Assembly: GCA_023853785.1 (NCBI GenBank)
Contig: JAJIRX010000224.1
Coordinates: 1-52,184, forward strand
Reading direction: 5' to 3'
DNA: 52,184 bases
Source: Psilocybe azurescens
Taxonomy: Eukaryota; Basidiomycota; Agaricomycetes; Agaricales; Agrocybaceae
Shown here: positions 34,705-46,031 of the stretch, piece after piece
Numbering within the stretch: the stretch's first letter is position 1
Layout: each line of letters opens with the position of its first letter
The notes under the pieces: generated by a model
What the model was told of the DNA's origin: nothing
Database searches by the model: none
The model's input: the letters and a program-made list of their open reading frames with translations, nothing else
Made by a program: the position numbers and the translations under genes

Positions 34705-35711
34705 CTAGTCATAGAAGACAATCGACCTGAGCTCTATCGACTCTCTCGGAGGTGTTCCTTCAGGTGTCGAGGGGTCCTTGAAACCTGTATGTGGTGTGAA
34801 TACTGCGACGCTTCCATCCTGGAGGGAATCGAAACTGAAGAGAAATCAATCAGTCATTCAAATCAGATGCAGCGTCGGTGCACAACGGACGTACCATTTG
34901 ATCAACGCAACCTCATCCGGAGTCATACCCCGCAGGTATTTCCATTTATGATTCTCATTATATTTGACCATGAACGTCTCGCCCTCACGCTCAGGGTATA
35001 TGAGAGCCACAGGAACAGCATCACCGGGGGCGACACTCCTGTAATCGCACATGGTCAAAGGCCAGTCGAGTGCTGGGGTACCGATTGGCCGCCAGAGGTT
35101 GATTATCTGGAAACGCTTTTGAGGAGCTCGGGGACCTCTTCGGCGGGAAGGTTTCGATGCACTTGGTTGATGGCGGCTTTGTTGGTTTGGTCGACGTGTA
35201 CTTGGGAGACGGGCTGGTTGAGTGATTTAGTTCCCGGACGGTGACGGCGGATAGCTGGATTCATTTCCAAGATTTAGATGGGTGCGTGTAGTATAGCGAG
35301 ATAAAAATAATGGGACGTACTGTGGTCGAATAACACGACGCGACTAGCCCCTGTCAACTTCTTAATAAGCTCGATGCTCTCGGGGTAGTATTCGGCCTTG
35401 ATCTCCTCGTCACTCGTGAATGACTTGTGTTTTGAAGTATGCTGGAAGTATTGGAAGCCTGTTTTATCCAGAGAAACCGTGTCCTCCCTGCCGCGCACGT
35501 TCTCGATGGTGATATTATGTCTTTCCTCGGAATCCCAGTTCTTCACCAAGGAACGCTCGCCATCGACAGGACCGAGGATCTTCTGGTATGCTCTTTCCCC
35601 GTCAGTGGGAGGAGTAAAGTATGTGAGTGTTGTGGTGACAGTCGCAGGGGAGGTGAGTCCGGGCATTGTTGAGTGTAGTCTGGTAGCAAGTCTGAGTAGC
35701 CTGAAAGCCAT
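34705..35711 (-). CDS. CmcJ/AsaB-like hydroxylase/methyltransferase-family protein
   Basis: Member of the fungal CmcJ/AsaB (GA4-desaturase-like) family, often in secondary metabolism; the exact reaction is unknown. Three exons. Landmarks: TTTLTYFTPPTDGERAYQ, ITIENVRGREDTVSLD, GFQYFQH, RVVLFDHTIRRHRPG (His/Arg pocket), VHVDQTNKAAINQVHRNLP, FQIINLWRPI, DWPLTMCDYRSV, KWKYLRGMTPDEVALIKC, FDSLQDGSVAVFTPHTGF, and the end PPRESIELRSIVFYD. Introns are 35255-35320 and 34835-34894. One A is missing in the AAAA run near 35117 (LLKKRFQIINL expected). Starts at 35711 and 35666 are both ATG in frame; 35666 fits the usual family N-terminus better. The stop lies exactly at the R3 boundary. Confidence 0.85.
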
Positions 35712-37974
35712 TCGTGGCTTGCCCTTTTAAATGAGTTGTTACAAATATGACCTGGATCTTCTTATTCAAGCACGCCAGACACTCCCTGAATGAAGTCAGA
35801 GAATCCCACACTATTCATTTAGAACTAGTCTGGCCGAGCGTCCGAGGTAATGCTTAATCATGCAATACGTAAATACCTTACAGGACCAAAGTCGAGGCGA
35901 AGTGGGACCAAAAGTCAATCCAAGTTGTCCGGATTTGGTAGGCCTTCCAATGCCGTTAGAAACTGGGGCGGGCACCGGGTATGGAGCCTATGAAGATCGT
36001 CGGGATTGGGGTTAACGATTCCGAGTCCAACATTTTGCCACACGGCCTGGACCTACCACCCATCGGGCGAGCCAAGGGCGAACGAGTACAAACTTTTACG
36101 ACATCGGGGCAACAGAATTTGCCCATGTTATCAGAGGTCAGTTTGTGCGAAAGAAGTATTGAACTCTATTGGAGCGGAGTAAAGAAAGTCAAGCGAAAAT
36201 CACAAATGAGCCCCCACGTGGCGAGCAGTGGTGATGGCAGCCGGCGCACGTCGCGAGCTTTGGTTAAATTGTGGGTAAAATAATTCGCACTCTGTTCGGT
36301 ATTTTACCTTTGAGTCTTTATTACTATTTATAAGCATATTTCTCTTTAAATATAAGTATTTGTCAGTTACCTGCTCAAATATGGCAGCAAATTTGATCAC
36401 ATTACTAATTGCTCACTGAGACCTGAAGTACTTGAGAGTCTTCGAGAGTACTCGCAGTATTATTATTAATAAGGCACACAACTTGAGCTGAACCCATGAG
36501 TAGTTTTAAAAATATTATCTGTCATGGAACCCAGAACTGACTCAACTAGTCTCATCTGTTCTGTAATATCTAGTGTATGACAGAGGAAAGACTTGTAAAT
36601 TGATACATTCTTTGTATATACCTTGTACACCTCTTCTCAATCTGCGTATGCTATCAGATTAACCATTCTGGAAGTGCAGCCATGGACAATTTAACCTCTT
36701 GTTGGCTTCTAATCTTAGATTGTAGATTTCTTCGATCTCAGTGAACGGTTGGTATCCGATCAGTAAGGGTGCTGCATGTGTTCGAGTTCAAAGATTACCC
36801 TCCATCGCAACCTCACTCATTATGATTCCTTAGTCTTATTGTCATTGGGCATGACTACTGACGCTAAAAGATAACACGATGTCCGAATTCAGGCCACACC
36901 ATGAAATTGGCCGTGTACCTCCGTAATGACCATAAATAGCAGTGCATGAGTTGCGTGGGAAATTATGTTGAATCTCCTGCCAGTGGTGTAAACCTGGTGA
37001 TGCCGCTGTCGTCCTTTCTCCCCTCTCTCCCCTCTCTTTGTCTCTTGCACTGAAATGCCTGGTCATATAATGGGCGCTTACATCGGAGAAGCTAAGTGCA
37101 ACTGATATTGTTATTTGTATACATCCACAATTCATTTTGCATCCATTACTCTCCAACTATCGAGTTGGTGCTGCTACTGCTCTTCCACAGAGCAGCGTCT
37201 AACTGTACGCAATGCTTCTGGACGACCAGAAAAATTAGCCAAGACATCTGAACTAATGCCTTCTGTGAGTAATCCTTTGCGCGTTGCGGTGTTGAATATG
37301 ACCAGTTCTTGGATCATTCGGTGGTGATATGTGTTGGGTTTCGTGATCTGCTGTATTGAGCGATTATGAACTGGTTGAAAATGGCGGCTACTGTAGGGAT
37401 ATCTGCTCGTCAGTCTTTGTACTTTTTTTTTTGGTGACAGCAGTCACTACGGCCTTCGCAGCGGTCCGACAACTGGAGTGACTTACACATATCGCAAACA
37501 GGGTGCTTGAACCGCTCTTGTGCCTAGCAATGTGCCTAAAACGGGTTCGATATGGCGTCTCCTGTTGCTGTTGGGTCACCAAGCAGGATTTCTCGAACAT
37601 TTTCAGGACCTTTTTTTTCCTCCTTCATCTGGCGTTCGATTTATCTTCGATGGCTTCACTGTTAGCATGTTTTTGTGCTCTTATCAGCAGTGAGCCTCTC
37701 CTGGCGCTGTTTGGACTGAAAAGGTCACTTCCCGCTCCTCGAGGCAAAAATACCCCTAGATTTTGGTCTCCCGACGATACCTGTAGTACCATGAGCTCCT
37801 TCTCCACAACCTTATGGGAAAATATCTTTCCGAGATACGTCTCTAGCAAACCCAATGAAGGGGGAATTTTTAAAAAAAACTCCCCGCTGGACAGCTCCAG
37901 ATGCATTAATTGTGTTACAAGAAAAATCCATTGACAAACGTGTCTTTACCTAGTTACGACATTGGCGACATTTG
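35712..37974. other. 2.2-kb gene-poor region
   Basis: Upstream side of the CmcJ-like gene and downstream of UGT-2. Frames at 35981-36283 (+), 36842-37156 (-) and 37503-37934 (+) were examined. None has a splice pattern, signal or recognisable motif. A T10-type run lies near 37427. Confidence 0.5.
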
Positions 37975-40123
37975 CTACGACAGATTAATACCATACTTAT
38001 CCAGGAATGCGTTGAAGTCCTTCCGACTGACTCCATCGGGCTTCCAGGACTTCTTAAACTTCGCTTTCATCTCCTCAGCGTTCTTTCGTAGCTCTGCTCC
38101 CTTTTCTCCGCGACAAGCGTCTAGGACTTCGCGGATTTCGATACCAACGGCCTCGCGGGTGCCTTTGGGCTTTCGTCCGTTTCTGTGGAAAGGCTTCATA
38201 CCATGTTCACCGGTCCTCACTTCGACCAGCTCAAAGGCGATGTTCAAATTCTCGGAGAGATGTGCTGAGGCAAGTGGCTGGTCAAATCGAAATGGCCAAC
38301 AAATCCTATGAGAATGGATTAGCGTGAGTAATGCTTTGAGGACTTCGATATAAATTGATCGTACATAGGAATCCCGCTATCGAGAGATTCTAAGACACCG
38401 CTTTGTCCGGCATGGGTAATGAACCACCCGGTGGCCTGTGAGGATGCATCAGTGACGAAGTTCGAAAGAACAAAATGATGAGGGTACGGGGTGGTTTAGG
38501 ACGAATTTCTGTGGTAGCCATTTACAGATTAGTCCAGATCCAGTCGAATTGATTTTGTCTATTAACTCGTCTGAAATTTTGGCAAAGTGTGATGCGAAGG
38601 ACACAATCTGAAAGATGAAGAGTTAGGAACAAGACGAAAGCTAAATAAATTGTGGCTTACAAAAGGAAATTTCTTTTCGATCAGAGCTTCGATGACTTCA
38701 TCCATGTACTCTGGCATTACGGGCCAGAATAGAGAGCCAAATGAGATCTAAGCGCCCGCAGGTATGTAGTGAGTGACATTGCGATAAATTTATTAATAGA
38801 CCTTACCAAGACAAGGGACTTTTCTCCGTACTCCTTTAATGATTTGTCAAGGAAAGCTTCAATGTCCGACGAGAGAGAGGATTTCTCTGGGGCTGCTATT
38901 CTATATGTAGTGGGCTTGGAAGGCACTAAAGGCCCGACGGTGTATACCTCTTTATTCCACTCCTCGGCAAACCAAGACTTCATCGCGTCCACGGACTCTT
39001 GTTCGAAGTCATAAGCAGAAAGAGAGAAAGCTGCGTCGCATGTCTTTAACCCTCTTGATTACAGTAAGTACCACTCAAAATAAAGTAGAATATCTGACAC
39101 TCACGCGTACGCCAATTTTAGAAAATCCGCAACAGTGGGCGTGGTGTGAAGCTACTTGAACCCAATCTTGTGTTAGTGTGGTCTGATGCCTTCTCAATAG
39201 CTGTAACCATTACCTTTTGCGGGAAATGTTCCCAATCGTACATCGGAGGGAGTCCTGGAACCTTGGTTAACCTTCCCTCTGTGTGGTAGAATATCTGCAT
39301 TTGTGCGATGAATTGGCGTTCTAATTACGCTTTTCAGAGATAGGATTACCGTGTCTCCGATTTCCTTGGCTGTAACCCCACGTCTAGCTGCTTCCGCTTC
39401 AATCTTTGCGTTAAGATCTCCGTGTCCGTTCATATGCTCAGGGCCATGAAGATGAAGTATGAATGATACGTGTACAGGACACAAGGCAATGATAGGAATT
39501 GTGTTCCCCGTAATGGAGCGTGTTGCTGACAGTAGGGGACTCGCGTAGACCTAATTCAAGCAGTAAAAGTTAGAGGCAGCTGTACGGAGATATGAACACC
39601 ACGCACATCAATAAATACGGAATCAGGAGCAGCAACAGCATCTAGGACCTGCCCTGTCACAGCACAGGTGATTGGTTTGGTCTCCAAGAGAGATTTATAG
39701 GCAATCGGATACGATTGAAACATTGAGATTATGTGGACAAAAATATCTTCCTTGTCGGGCTTATAAGTGGAAATAATTCTGTTAATGCCATTCGTGAGTA
39801 TATCTATACAGCAAACTACTCGATGATCATAGTCTGTTTCACCTAACACGTTGGCGAGTTGCCTGAGATACTTCGTCGCCGTCAAACTCTGCTGATATTT
39901 CAGCTTCAGCATTCTTGAAATATAGTGGGGAAACTATTATGGTGACAACAAGGTTATAATGCTCTTTCACAATGCGTGCTGCCAGAATACAAGGTGCTCT
40001 GGTATGACCTGCCATGAGTGATTAGAAATTTCTCGTTTGAATTGAGGTAGCTTAAGAAAGCGTACCCCAGAGTGGTAATGGTGCGAAAAGAAAATGGTTC
40101 ATTCTCTTGCCGTAAGATGACAT
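37975..40123 (-). CDS. UDP-glycosyltransferase UGT-2 (intact)
   Basis: Family 1 glycosyltransferase, 11 exons, in frame throughout, 526 residues. Start MSSYGKRMNHFLFAPLPLWG with the catalytic His of GHTRAP completed across intron 1. Then SPLYFKNAEAEISAEF, FQSYPIAYKSLLETKPITC, SATRSITGN, PGLPPMYDWEHFPQK, DFLKLAY, CDAAFSLSAYDFEQES, EVYTVGPL, SLVLV, ISFGSLFWPVMPEYMDEV, KWLPQKFVLNHP, and the donor-binding signature GWFITHAGQSGVLESL..GIPMICWPFRFDQP. It ends FNAFLDKYGINLS. The acceptor-side N-terminal half is the most divergent from its paralogues, suggesting a different acceptor. Soluble, cytosolic. Nearest paralogue is UGT-3, about 0.9 kb upstream in the same orientation. Confidence 0.93.
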
Positions 40124-40990
40124 TTGAAATTTGAAGGCTTGATATGGTGGGCAAATAAGGTGGGCTTGTCAATTGACAATCGATGATGCACAGTTTTATA
40201 GGATTGCTGGATGAAAGATATGTGCAAGCTTCGTTGTTATCATTTCCCCGTGAAGTTCGGTGGTGTGGGTACAGCGCGCTGCAGCATAGAACAGCGTCGA
40301 GTATACGAAACAGCTTCGTTTGAAGTTCGTTTGAAGGCCATTGATGGGCGCAGCGCCACATGCTATCGTGATGCACCGTTGCGCAACAATTTCTGTGCTC
40401 TGGGCACGAGGATGGTACCAGCTCGTTGGCATGGCAATTTCTGTCGATCTCAGACATTTGTTCGTAGTATTTGCAGAGAATAAAGTCGGAGACAAAAATT
40501 AAAATATTAGCCCCTTTATTTGAAGTTTGCATCTGCTGGCATTGGTGATGCACACGTTTGTCGATTGTAATACAGTTCCACGGGTCACCGGGTAAGTTCG
40601 AGGTCATGAAACAGAAGTGAGGTCCATAGGTGAGGCCTTTTGCTGACCCCTTTTGGAAAAAATGTCCGCTCAAACCACAGATCAAAAAGGAGCCCATACG
40701 AAACTTGTCAAATAAAAGCCATGATTTGGCCATGGAGCTAATAATAGCAAGCCTGGGGGCTTGTTAGGTCATTTGCCGAGGTAGACAAATTCGATCATCA
40801 GGTTTTCAGTTTAGCTGCTAACGGGCCATTCTTCAGTCTCAATATTCTCAATCTCAGAAGTCAGGCAAAGTCCCATACTTAGAAAGATAAATACCATTTT
40901 TAGCCGAGAAGGCATAGAAGTCCCAGCCGATAGTTGATTCCATCGGCCTCATCAAGATCTTCTGTATCCCCAGGACATTCTCGATGCCGA
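40124..40990. other. UGT-2/UGT-3 spacer
   Basis: Promoter side of UGT-2 and 3' side of UGT-3. A 259-codon minus frame (39954-40733) crosses UGT-2 exons 1-2 and its first intron and is rejected. Nothing else was seen. Confidence 0.5.
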
Positions 40991-43150
40991 CTAAGAAAGA
41001 TCGATGCCGTACTTGCCCAAGAAGGCGTTGAAGTCTTTCCGACTGACTCCATCAGGCCCCCAAGACCATTCAAATTTCGCTTTCATCTCCTCAGCGTTCT
41101 TTCGTAGCTCCGTTCCCTTTTCTTGGCGACACGCAGTTAGAACTACACGGATCTCAGCACCAACAGCCTCACGAGTGCCTTTTGGTTTTCGACCATTTCT
41201 GTGCAAAGGCATCATACCATATTCACCGGTCCTCACTTCGATCAGCTCGAAGGCGGTGTTTAAATGCTCGGAGAGATGTGCTGAGGCAAGTGGTTGGTCG
41301 AATTCAAACGGCCAGCATATCCTGTAAAACGCATCAACTTGAGTAATGATCTATAAGTTTTAATATAAATAGGCCGTACATTGGAATGCCGCTGTCTAGA
41401 GATTCCAGAACGCCGCTTTGTCCAGCATGAGTGATGAACCATCCGGTAACCTGTGACAAGTACATCAGTCTGAGGCCCCGAAAGAGCAGGTCATGAGCGT
41501 ACAGGGTGATTTAGGATAAATTTCTGTGGAATCCATTTGGAGATTAATCCAGAACCAACCGAATTAATCCTGTCAACCATGTCATCCGGTATCTTTGCGA
41601 AGGGCGATGCATAGGACACGATCTAAAGCATGAATTATAAGTAATAATGCAGAGGTTAACAAAATTTATGCTTACGAAAGGGAAGTTCATTTCAATCAAT
41701 GCTTGGATGACTTCTTCAAGGTATTCCAACACTGACGGCCAAAATAACGACCCGAACGAGATCTAAGCGCCAAATGATGATCGAGATCAGCAACACCTGC
41801 GATAAGCCTATTATAGAACTCGCCAGGACAAGCGACTTTTCTCCATATTCCTTCAATGATTTATCGAGGAACGCTTCAACCTCTGAAGAAATAACCGTGT
41901 TGTCTGAGGCTATTCCATATGTGGTTGGTTCGGAGGCCAGCAGAGGTCCAACGGCATATACCTCTTTATTCCACTCTTCGGCAATCCAAGACTTCATCGC
42001 GTCCACGGACACTGGTTCAAAGTCATAAGCAGTAAGAGAAAATACAGCATCGCATGTCATCAATCCTCTGTTTTACGGTGAGATCCTCTCTCGAGTAGCT
42101 GAGATATAGACACTGACCCGTACGCCAGCTTAATAACGTCAGAAACCCCATTTTGAAAAGCATCCGGAAGCTGCAGTCCCATATCTTCTTAGTATTCTGC
42201 TATTAGTTACGGTAGCTTCAAATCGCACCACTTGTGGGAAATGTTCCCAGTCGTACATATCAGGGAGTCCTGGAACCTGGATTACTTTCCCTTCTGTGTG
42301 GTAGAATATCTAACGAAACATAGTTGTCAGAGGCCAGTTCGATAATTGTTAAAGGAACTTGCCGTGTCTCCGATTTCTTTAGCTGTCACTCCAAGTCGAG
42401 CAGCTTCTGCATCGATTTTAGCCCCAAGGTCCCCATTTCCCCAAAGTCTCAGGTCCATATAGATGAAGTACACACGATGCGTGCAAGGGGACAGAAGCAA
42501 TGATAGGGACTTTGTTTCCAGTAATGGCGCGCGTTGCTAGCATCTGAGGACTAGCGTAAACCTGATTCAGAGGGAGAAAATAATCAAGGTCTGAGATCTA
42601 AGCGTAGAGATTATATGGAGGCACGAACACCCACATCAAGGAATACGATATCAGGAGCACTAATAGCATCGAAGACTCTTCCTGTCATGGCGCAGGTAAC
42701 GGGTTTGGCGTCCGAGAAAACCTGATAAGCGACTGGATATGTTTGGATCATCAATGGAATGAGTACGAAGGCATCGTCAGTGCCAGTTTTGCATGGTGAG
42801 AGTACTCTGTCAATAGTAGTATACGTAAATATATCACCAGAGTGACTAACATATTTGATTAAAGTTTGTCCCACCTCAGCCGATCGCGAGTGTCTTGAGG
42901 AACTTCGCCTCCAAATTCTGCGGATATCTCGGCTTGAGCCTTTTAAGATAGTTCGGGGAGAGTAGTAAGGTGAAGGTAAGATTGTCATGCTCTTTCACAG
43001 TACGTGCTGCCAGGATACAGAAAGCCCTGGTATGACCTGGAAGCGAAAAGGTTAACGAGGCTGCTTCAATTGGAACATTAGATGGAACGCACCCCATGCC
43101 GGAAATGAAGAGAACAGAAAATGATATGTTTGTTTGGCGGACATCGACAT
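40991..43150 (-). CDS. UDP-glycosyltransferase UGT-3
   Basis: Same family and same 11-exon plan as UGT-2. Motifs: YHFLFSSFPAWG then HTRAFCILAARTVKEH, TYPVAYQVFSDAKPVTC, LATRAITGNKVPIIA, PGLPDMYDWEHFPQV, TCDAVFSLTAYDFEPV, EVYAVGPLLASEPTTYG, ISFGSLFWPSVLEYLEEV, KWIPQKFILNHP, GWFITHAGQSGVLESL and MICWPFEFDQP, ending GKYGIDLS. Phase needs one A in the AAAA run near 42944 and two G in the GGGG run near 42450. Two introns have GC donors: 42310-42362 (GCAAGT) and 41763-41823 (GCGAGT). In UGT-2 the corresponding donors are GTAATC and GTAAGG. Start 43150; a second in-frame ATG is at 43144. Confidence 0.87.
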
Positions 43151-44288
43151 TTAGAGGATACTAGGGCAGATATGGGGAATTAAGTTCATTGGATACAAGT
43201 GAATCTTGCTCATTTTATACGCCGAATGACTGATTTGTTTGTATCATTTCGCGGAGATGACCGGCTACAAGACTAAAAAGTGTAAGGATATGACATCTAT
43301 GATGCGAGCAAAGAATGCAAAAGATGCAAAAACTATGGAGTTCAATTGTTGCCATTTGTTGACTTTGGCGCAATCATCGTAATATCGCCTATTCATCACC
43401 GATTCCACACTAGTACTGCATAGCCTTCGAACAGTACATAGAAAAAAAGCAGGTTTTCGGAAAACACTATCCGTACTACCGAGTCAGGTAAGAATATACT
43501 GACAATTCTCTTAGATGACTACTGTTGATGACCATGAATGTGGTTTTCAACGACATAGCCGGCCCAGTTAACCTGCTTGTATGACTGTGTTTGTCCTTCC
43601 AATGTACTTCGTAAGATGATAATAAACCTTACGTGCGTTGATTACCGCAAAGAAAACAAATATCTGTATCGAGAATCTCATCGCTCGACGATCTCTGAAC
43701 TCTAGAGCAAACCTGGAGGAGGTTTGCAAGGCATTTGAGTTGGGTTTGAGGACAAGCAGGCTGGACGAATTTTGAGCGGGTGTTTGGCTCTCAGCGGCGC
43801 ACCAAACACGTTCGCTCGGCGCTTGCCGCCCTCAGACATGTTCGTCTGTTGTCTGTTCCTCTTTGATTCCTCTTCCACAGTCCCAAAAGTCAGGCTAAAT
43901 AGGGATTTATACTCAATCCAGGTCTTCGGCGCATGGTATAAGGTGTCGAAAGAACCCATTTCGTGGGCTAAATCGCTCGTAGAAGTCTCGCAACGGTGCT
44001 ATGACCAATTATCACCACATAGCAGTCAAAACACCGTCGATGTCGCGTCTCTCCGGATTAGGTACGATCCCAGGCTATTCGCAGCGTCCTGCAGACCCCA
44101 TACCGACTCTTTGAAAAATTTTGATTTTCTGTATGACTCCAACTTCATTCTCCTCGGCTCCGCCGGAACTTGCCTTTCCATCCATAGCCGAAATTTAAAG
44201 GGTTTTAGTAAGTAGTTGCAAAATGGGTCTGTAGCTCTCTGAAGACTACTACTACGCACAACTGGCCGCCATCGACTCTTGTGATTGA
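43151..44288. other. Divergent promoter region, UGT-3 / kinase-like gene
   Basis: No gene seen, but the stretch 43705-44110 is a copy of the PSF1-3'/intergenic region described separately. Confidence 0.5.
43705..44110. repeat. Copy of PSF1-tail/intergenic segment (R4, left)
   Basis: Matches 49665-50060: starts with the PSF1 last codons (CTGGAGGAGGTTTG), then GTGTTTGGCTCTCAGCGGCG, CTTGCCGCCCTCAGAC, a block ending CCAATTATCACC, and AACACCGTCGATGTCGCGTC. It continues towards the region before the kinase-like gene. So the 3' tip of PSF1, the intergenic region and the start of the next gene were copied here, or the reverse. Confidence 0.8.
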
Positions 44289-45887
44289 ATGAAACGACAT
44301 ATACCTCTCCACGTACCTCAGGTTCTCCCTCTAGATTGGAGCAGATTCCTCGCATCTGCCGAGGTACCAACAGAGGAACAGCTCTCTCGGCCGGAATATC
44401 AGGATGACGATGATTTCTATAACTCTCATGTTCGCGTCGGGATAGACTCGAGAGCATTGGTATATGCAGCGATGCATGTTTTCTCGTGTACGCTTGTCCC
44501 GGAAATCGAATACTCGAGAGGAGGCTCTTTCAACGTGTTATTTATCATGCGATTCCCGGATGGATTCACAGTCGTTGCACGTATACCTCGACAAGGGGGT
44601 CGGGCGCAGGGGCGCGTAGAATGTACAGTGGCTATGATGACCATGGCGCGATACTATCAGGATATTCCCGTGCCAGAAGTCTACGCGTGGCATCCAACCA
44701 ACGATAATGCGGTTGGCGCACCGTACATGCTTATTGAGTGGGTAGAAGGTATCGAGCCCTGGACGCAGTGGTATAATCTATCAGGCGACGATCGTTCGGT
44801 TCTCCTCGACGAGTTAGCCTTATATCACACTGTACTCGCTAAGCCATTACCTTTCCGAGGCATAGGCAGCGTTTACTTCGCGGAACATCATGCAGAAGCG
44901 CAGATATCCTTTAAAGACGCTTCGGCATACCGTCTGGGTCCTATATTTCTCGGACCTACCTGCACAAGGCGTCGAGACATTTTAACTTGGCCCCGAACCA
45001 CCCCAGAATCTCTTCGCGACTTCTGGAACAGTCTGTGGCAAAACGAAGTTGATTCTATAACCAACATTCATGGCTCCGATTTGTCCGGCGTCATTCCCTC
45101 CTCTGAGGATGAACCATTGACCGTAGGCTATATGTTAGAAGTCGCCCAATCAATACTTATCCTAATCCAAAACTGTCAACTGCCCTCTCAAACATCACAC
45201 CCAGAGCTCTACGAACCATGCATCGTCACCACCGACTACGCATTCCGCAACATCAAAATCGATCCCTTGTCACGCAAGGTCAAATCCTTCCTCGACTGGG
45301 ATGACGTCTACGTTGCACCATTTCTGCTGTGCAGCCGATACCCCGAAGAGATCTGCCATGTGTGGGGAGCCGGTGAAGAGTGGTATAAGATTGCCGGGTT
45401 CTATTTCTTGCCACTTGATGTAGAAGGGGAGGTTGACATGTCGAGGGCGATCGATGCACCAGGACGAGTGGAGAACCCTGATTATTCTTCCGATCGGAGC
45501 TCCCAGAGCTACGGAGATGGAGACGAAGATGAAGAGGAGGAAGAAGAAGAAGAAGAAGAAAATTTGGAGAGTGATCAAACTGACTCCGAGAATGCAAAAT
45601 CAACCGGCGAGGAGGATCATCAACCTGGCGACGACGTCTCTGACCCTGACCCGGAGCACGACACAGAAGAATACGACCGTCCGCGTCGAATTATGGACAC
45701 CAAGCTTCGCCGCCAATACGAGCAGCTTTTGTCTTCTCACGACAAGCGATTCAAGAGTGACGGGGTTCTGGGAGATAAGAAAGCTGCCTTTGATTCTCCA
45801 GCATCTTTTGATGCATGGGTGGAAAGAGTGGCTGGTCAAGGACGAATGGATCATGGATACGGCGGAGAAGATGAAGCTGAGCGCTGA
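44289..45887 (+). CDS. Aminoglycoside-phosphotransferase-like kinase with acidic tail
   Basis: Single-exon, 532 residues, in frame. The kinase-like fold is suggested by GGSFNVLFIMRFPDGFTVVARIP (glycine-rich strand and Lys/Arg pocket), PVPEVYAWHP and GAPYMLIEWVEGIEPW (hinge region), IVTTDYAFRNIKID (catalytic loop with Asp and Asn) and VKSFLDWDDVYVAPF (metal-binding Asp). The C-terminal third is very acidic with a Glu-run (about residues 410-430), then a PRRIMDTKLRRQYEQLL helix-like segment. Family members phosphorylate small molecules or have lost activity; the substrate here is unknown. The catalytic His of HxD is Thr (TTD), so activity should be tested. The 5' flank carries the R4 segment. 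Confidence 0.85.
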   Translation: MKRHIPLHVPQVLPLDWSRFLASAEVPTEEQLSRPEYQDDDDFYNSHVRVGIDSRALVYAAMHVFSCTLVPEIEYSRGGSFNVLFIMRFPDGFTVVARIPRQGGRAQGRVECTVAMMTMARYYQDIPVPEVYAWHPTNDNAVGAPYMLIEWVEGIEPWTQWYNLSGDDRSVLLDELALYHTVLAKPLPFRGIGSVYFAEHHAEAQISFKDASAYRLGPIFLGPTCTRRRDILTWPRTTPESLRDFWNSLWQNEVDSITNIHGSDLSGVIPSSEDEPLTVGYMLEVAQSILILIQNCQLPSQTSHPELYEPCIVTTDYAFRNIKIDPLSRKVKSFLDWDDVYVAPFLLCSRYPEEICHVWGAGEEWYKIAGFYFLPLDVEGEVDMSRAIDAPGRVENPDYSSDRSSQSYGDGDEDEEEEEEEEEENLESDQTDSENAKSTGEEDHQPGDDVSDPDPEHDTEEYDRPRRIMDTKLRRQYEQLLSSHDKRFKSDGVLGDKKAAFDSPASFDAWVERVAGQGRMDHGYGGEDEAER

Positions 45888-46031
45888 AGCTGAAGCCTTA
45901 GCTTTAACAATGTAAACTATATGTCTCAGCCCTGGCACCCTCCATTTATATGTCTACAATATTTTAGAATAATATCTATCTAGATAAGCGCAATCTAAGG
46001 GAATCATATTCGATCTGGAAAGTTCAGAACT

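Noticed and set aside
36770..36800. TTCGAGTTC resembling a tRNA T-arm
   Set aside because: No acceptor, D or anticodon stems can be paired around it.
37503..37934. 143-codon plus frame and its 93-codon antisense
   Set aside because: No recognised motif, splice pattern or signal. Cys/Leu/Ser-rich content fits chance.
39954..40733. 259-codon minus frame upstream of UGT-2
   Set aside because: Crosses UGT-2 exons 1-2 and a clear intron in another frame; no motif.
4656..43150. A secondary-metabolite cluster linking transporter, UGTs and the CmcJ-like gene
   Set aside because: No backbone synthase or P450, and the genes are interrupted by housekeeping genes (MID1, ULA1). Proximity alone is weak.
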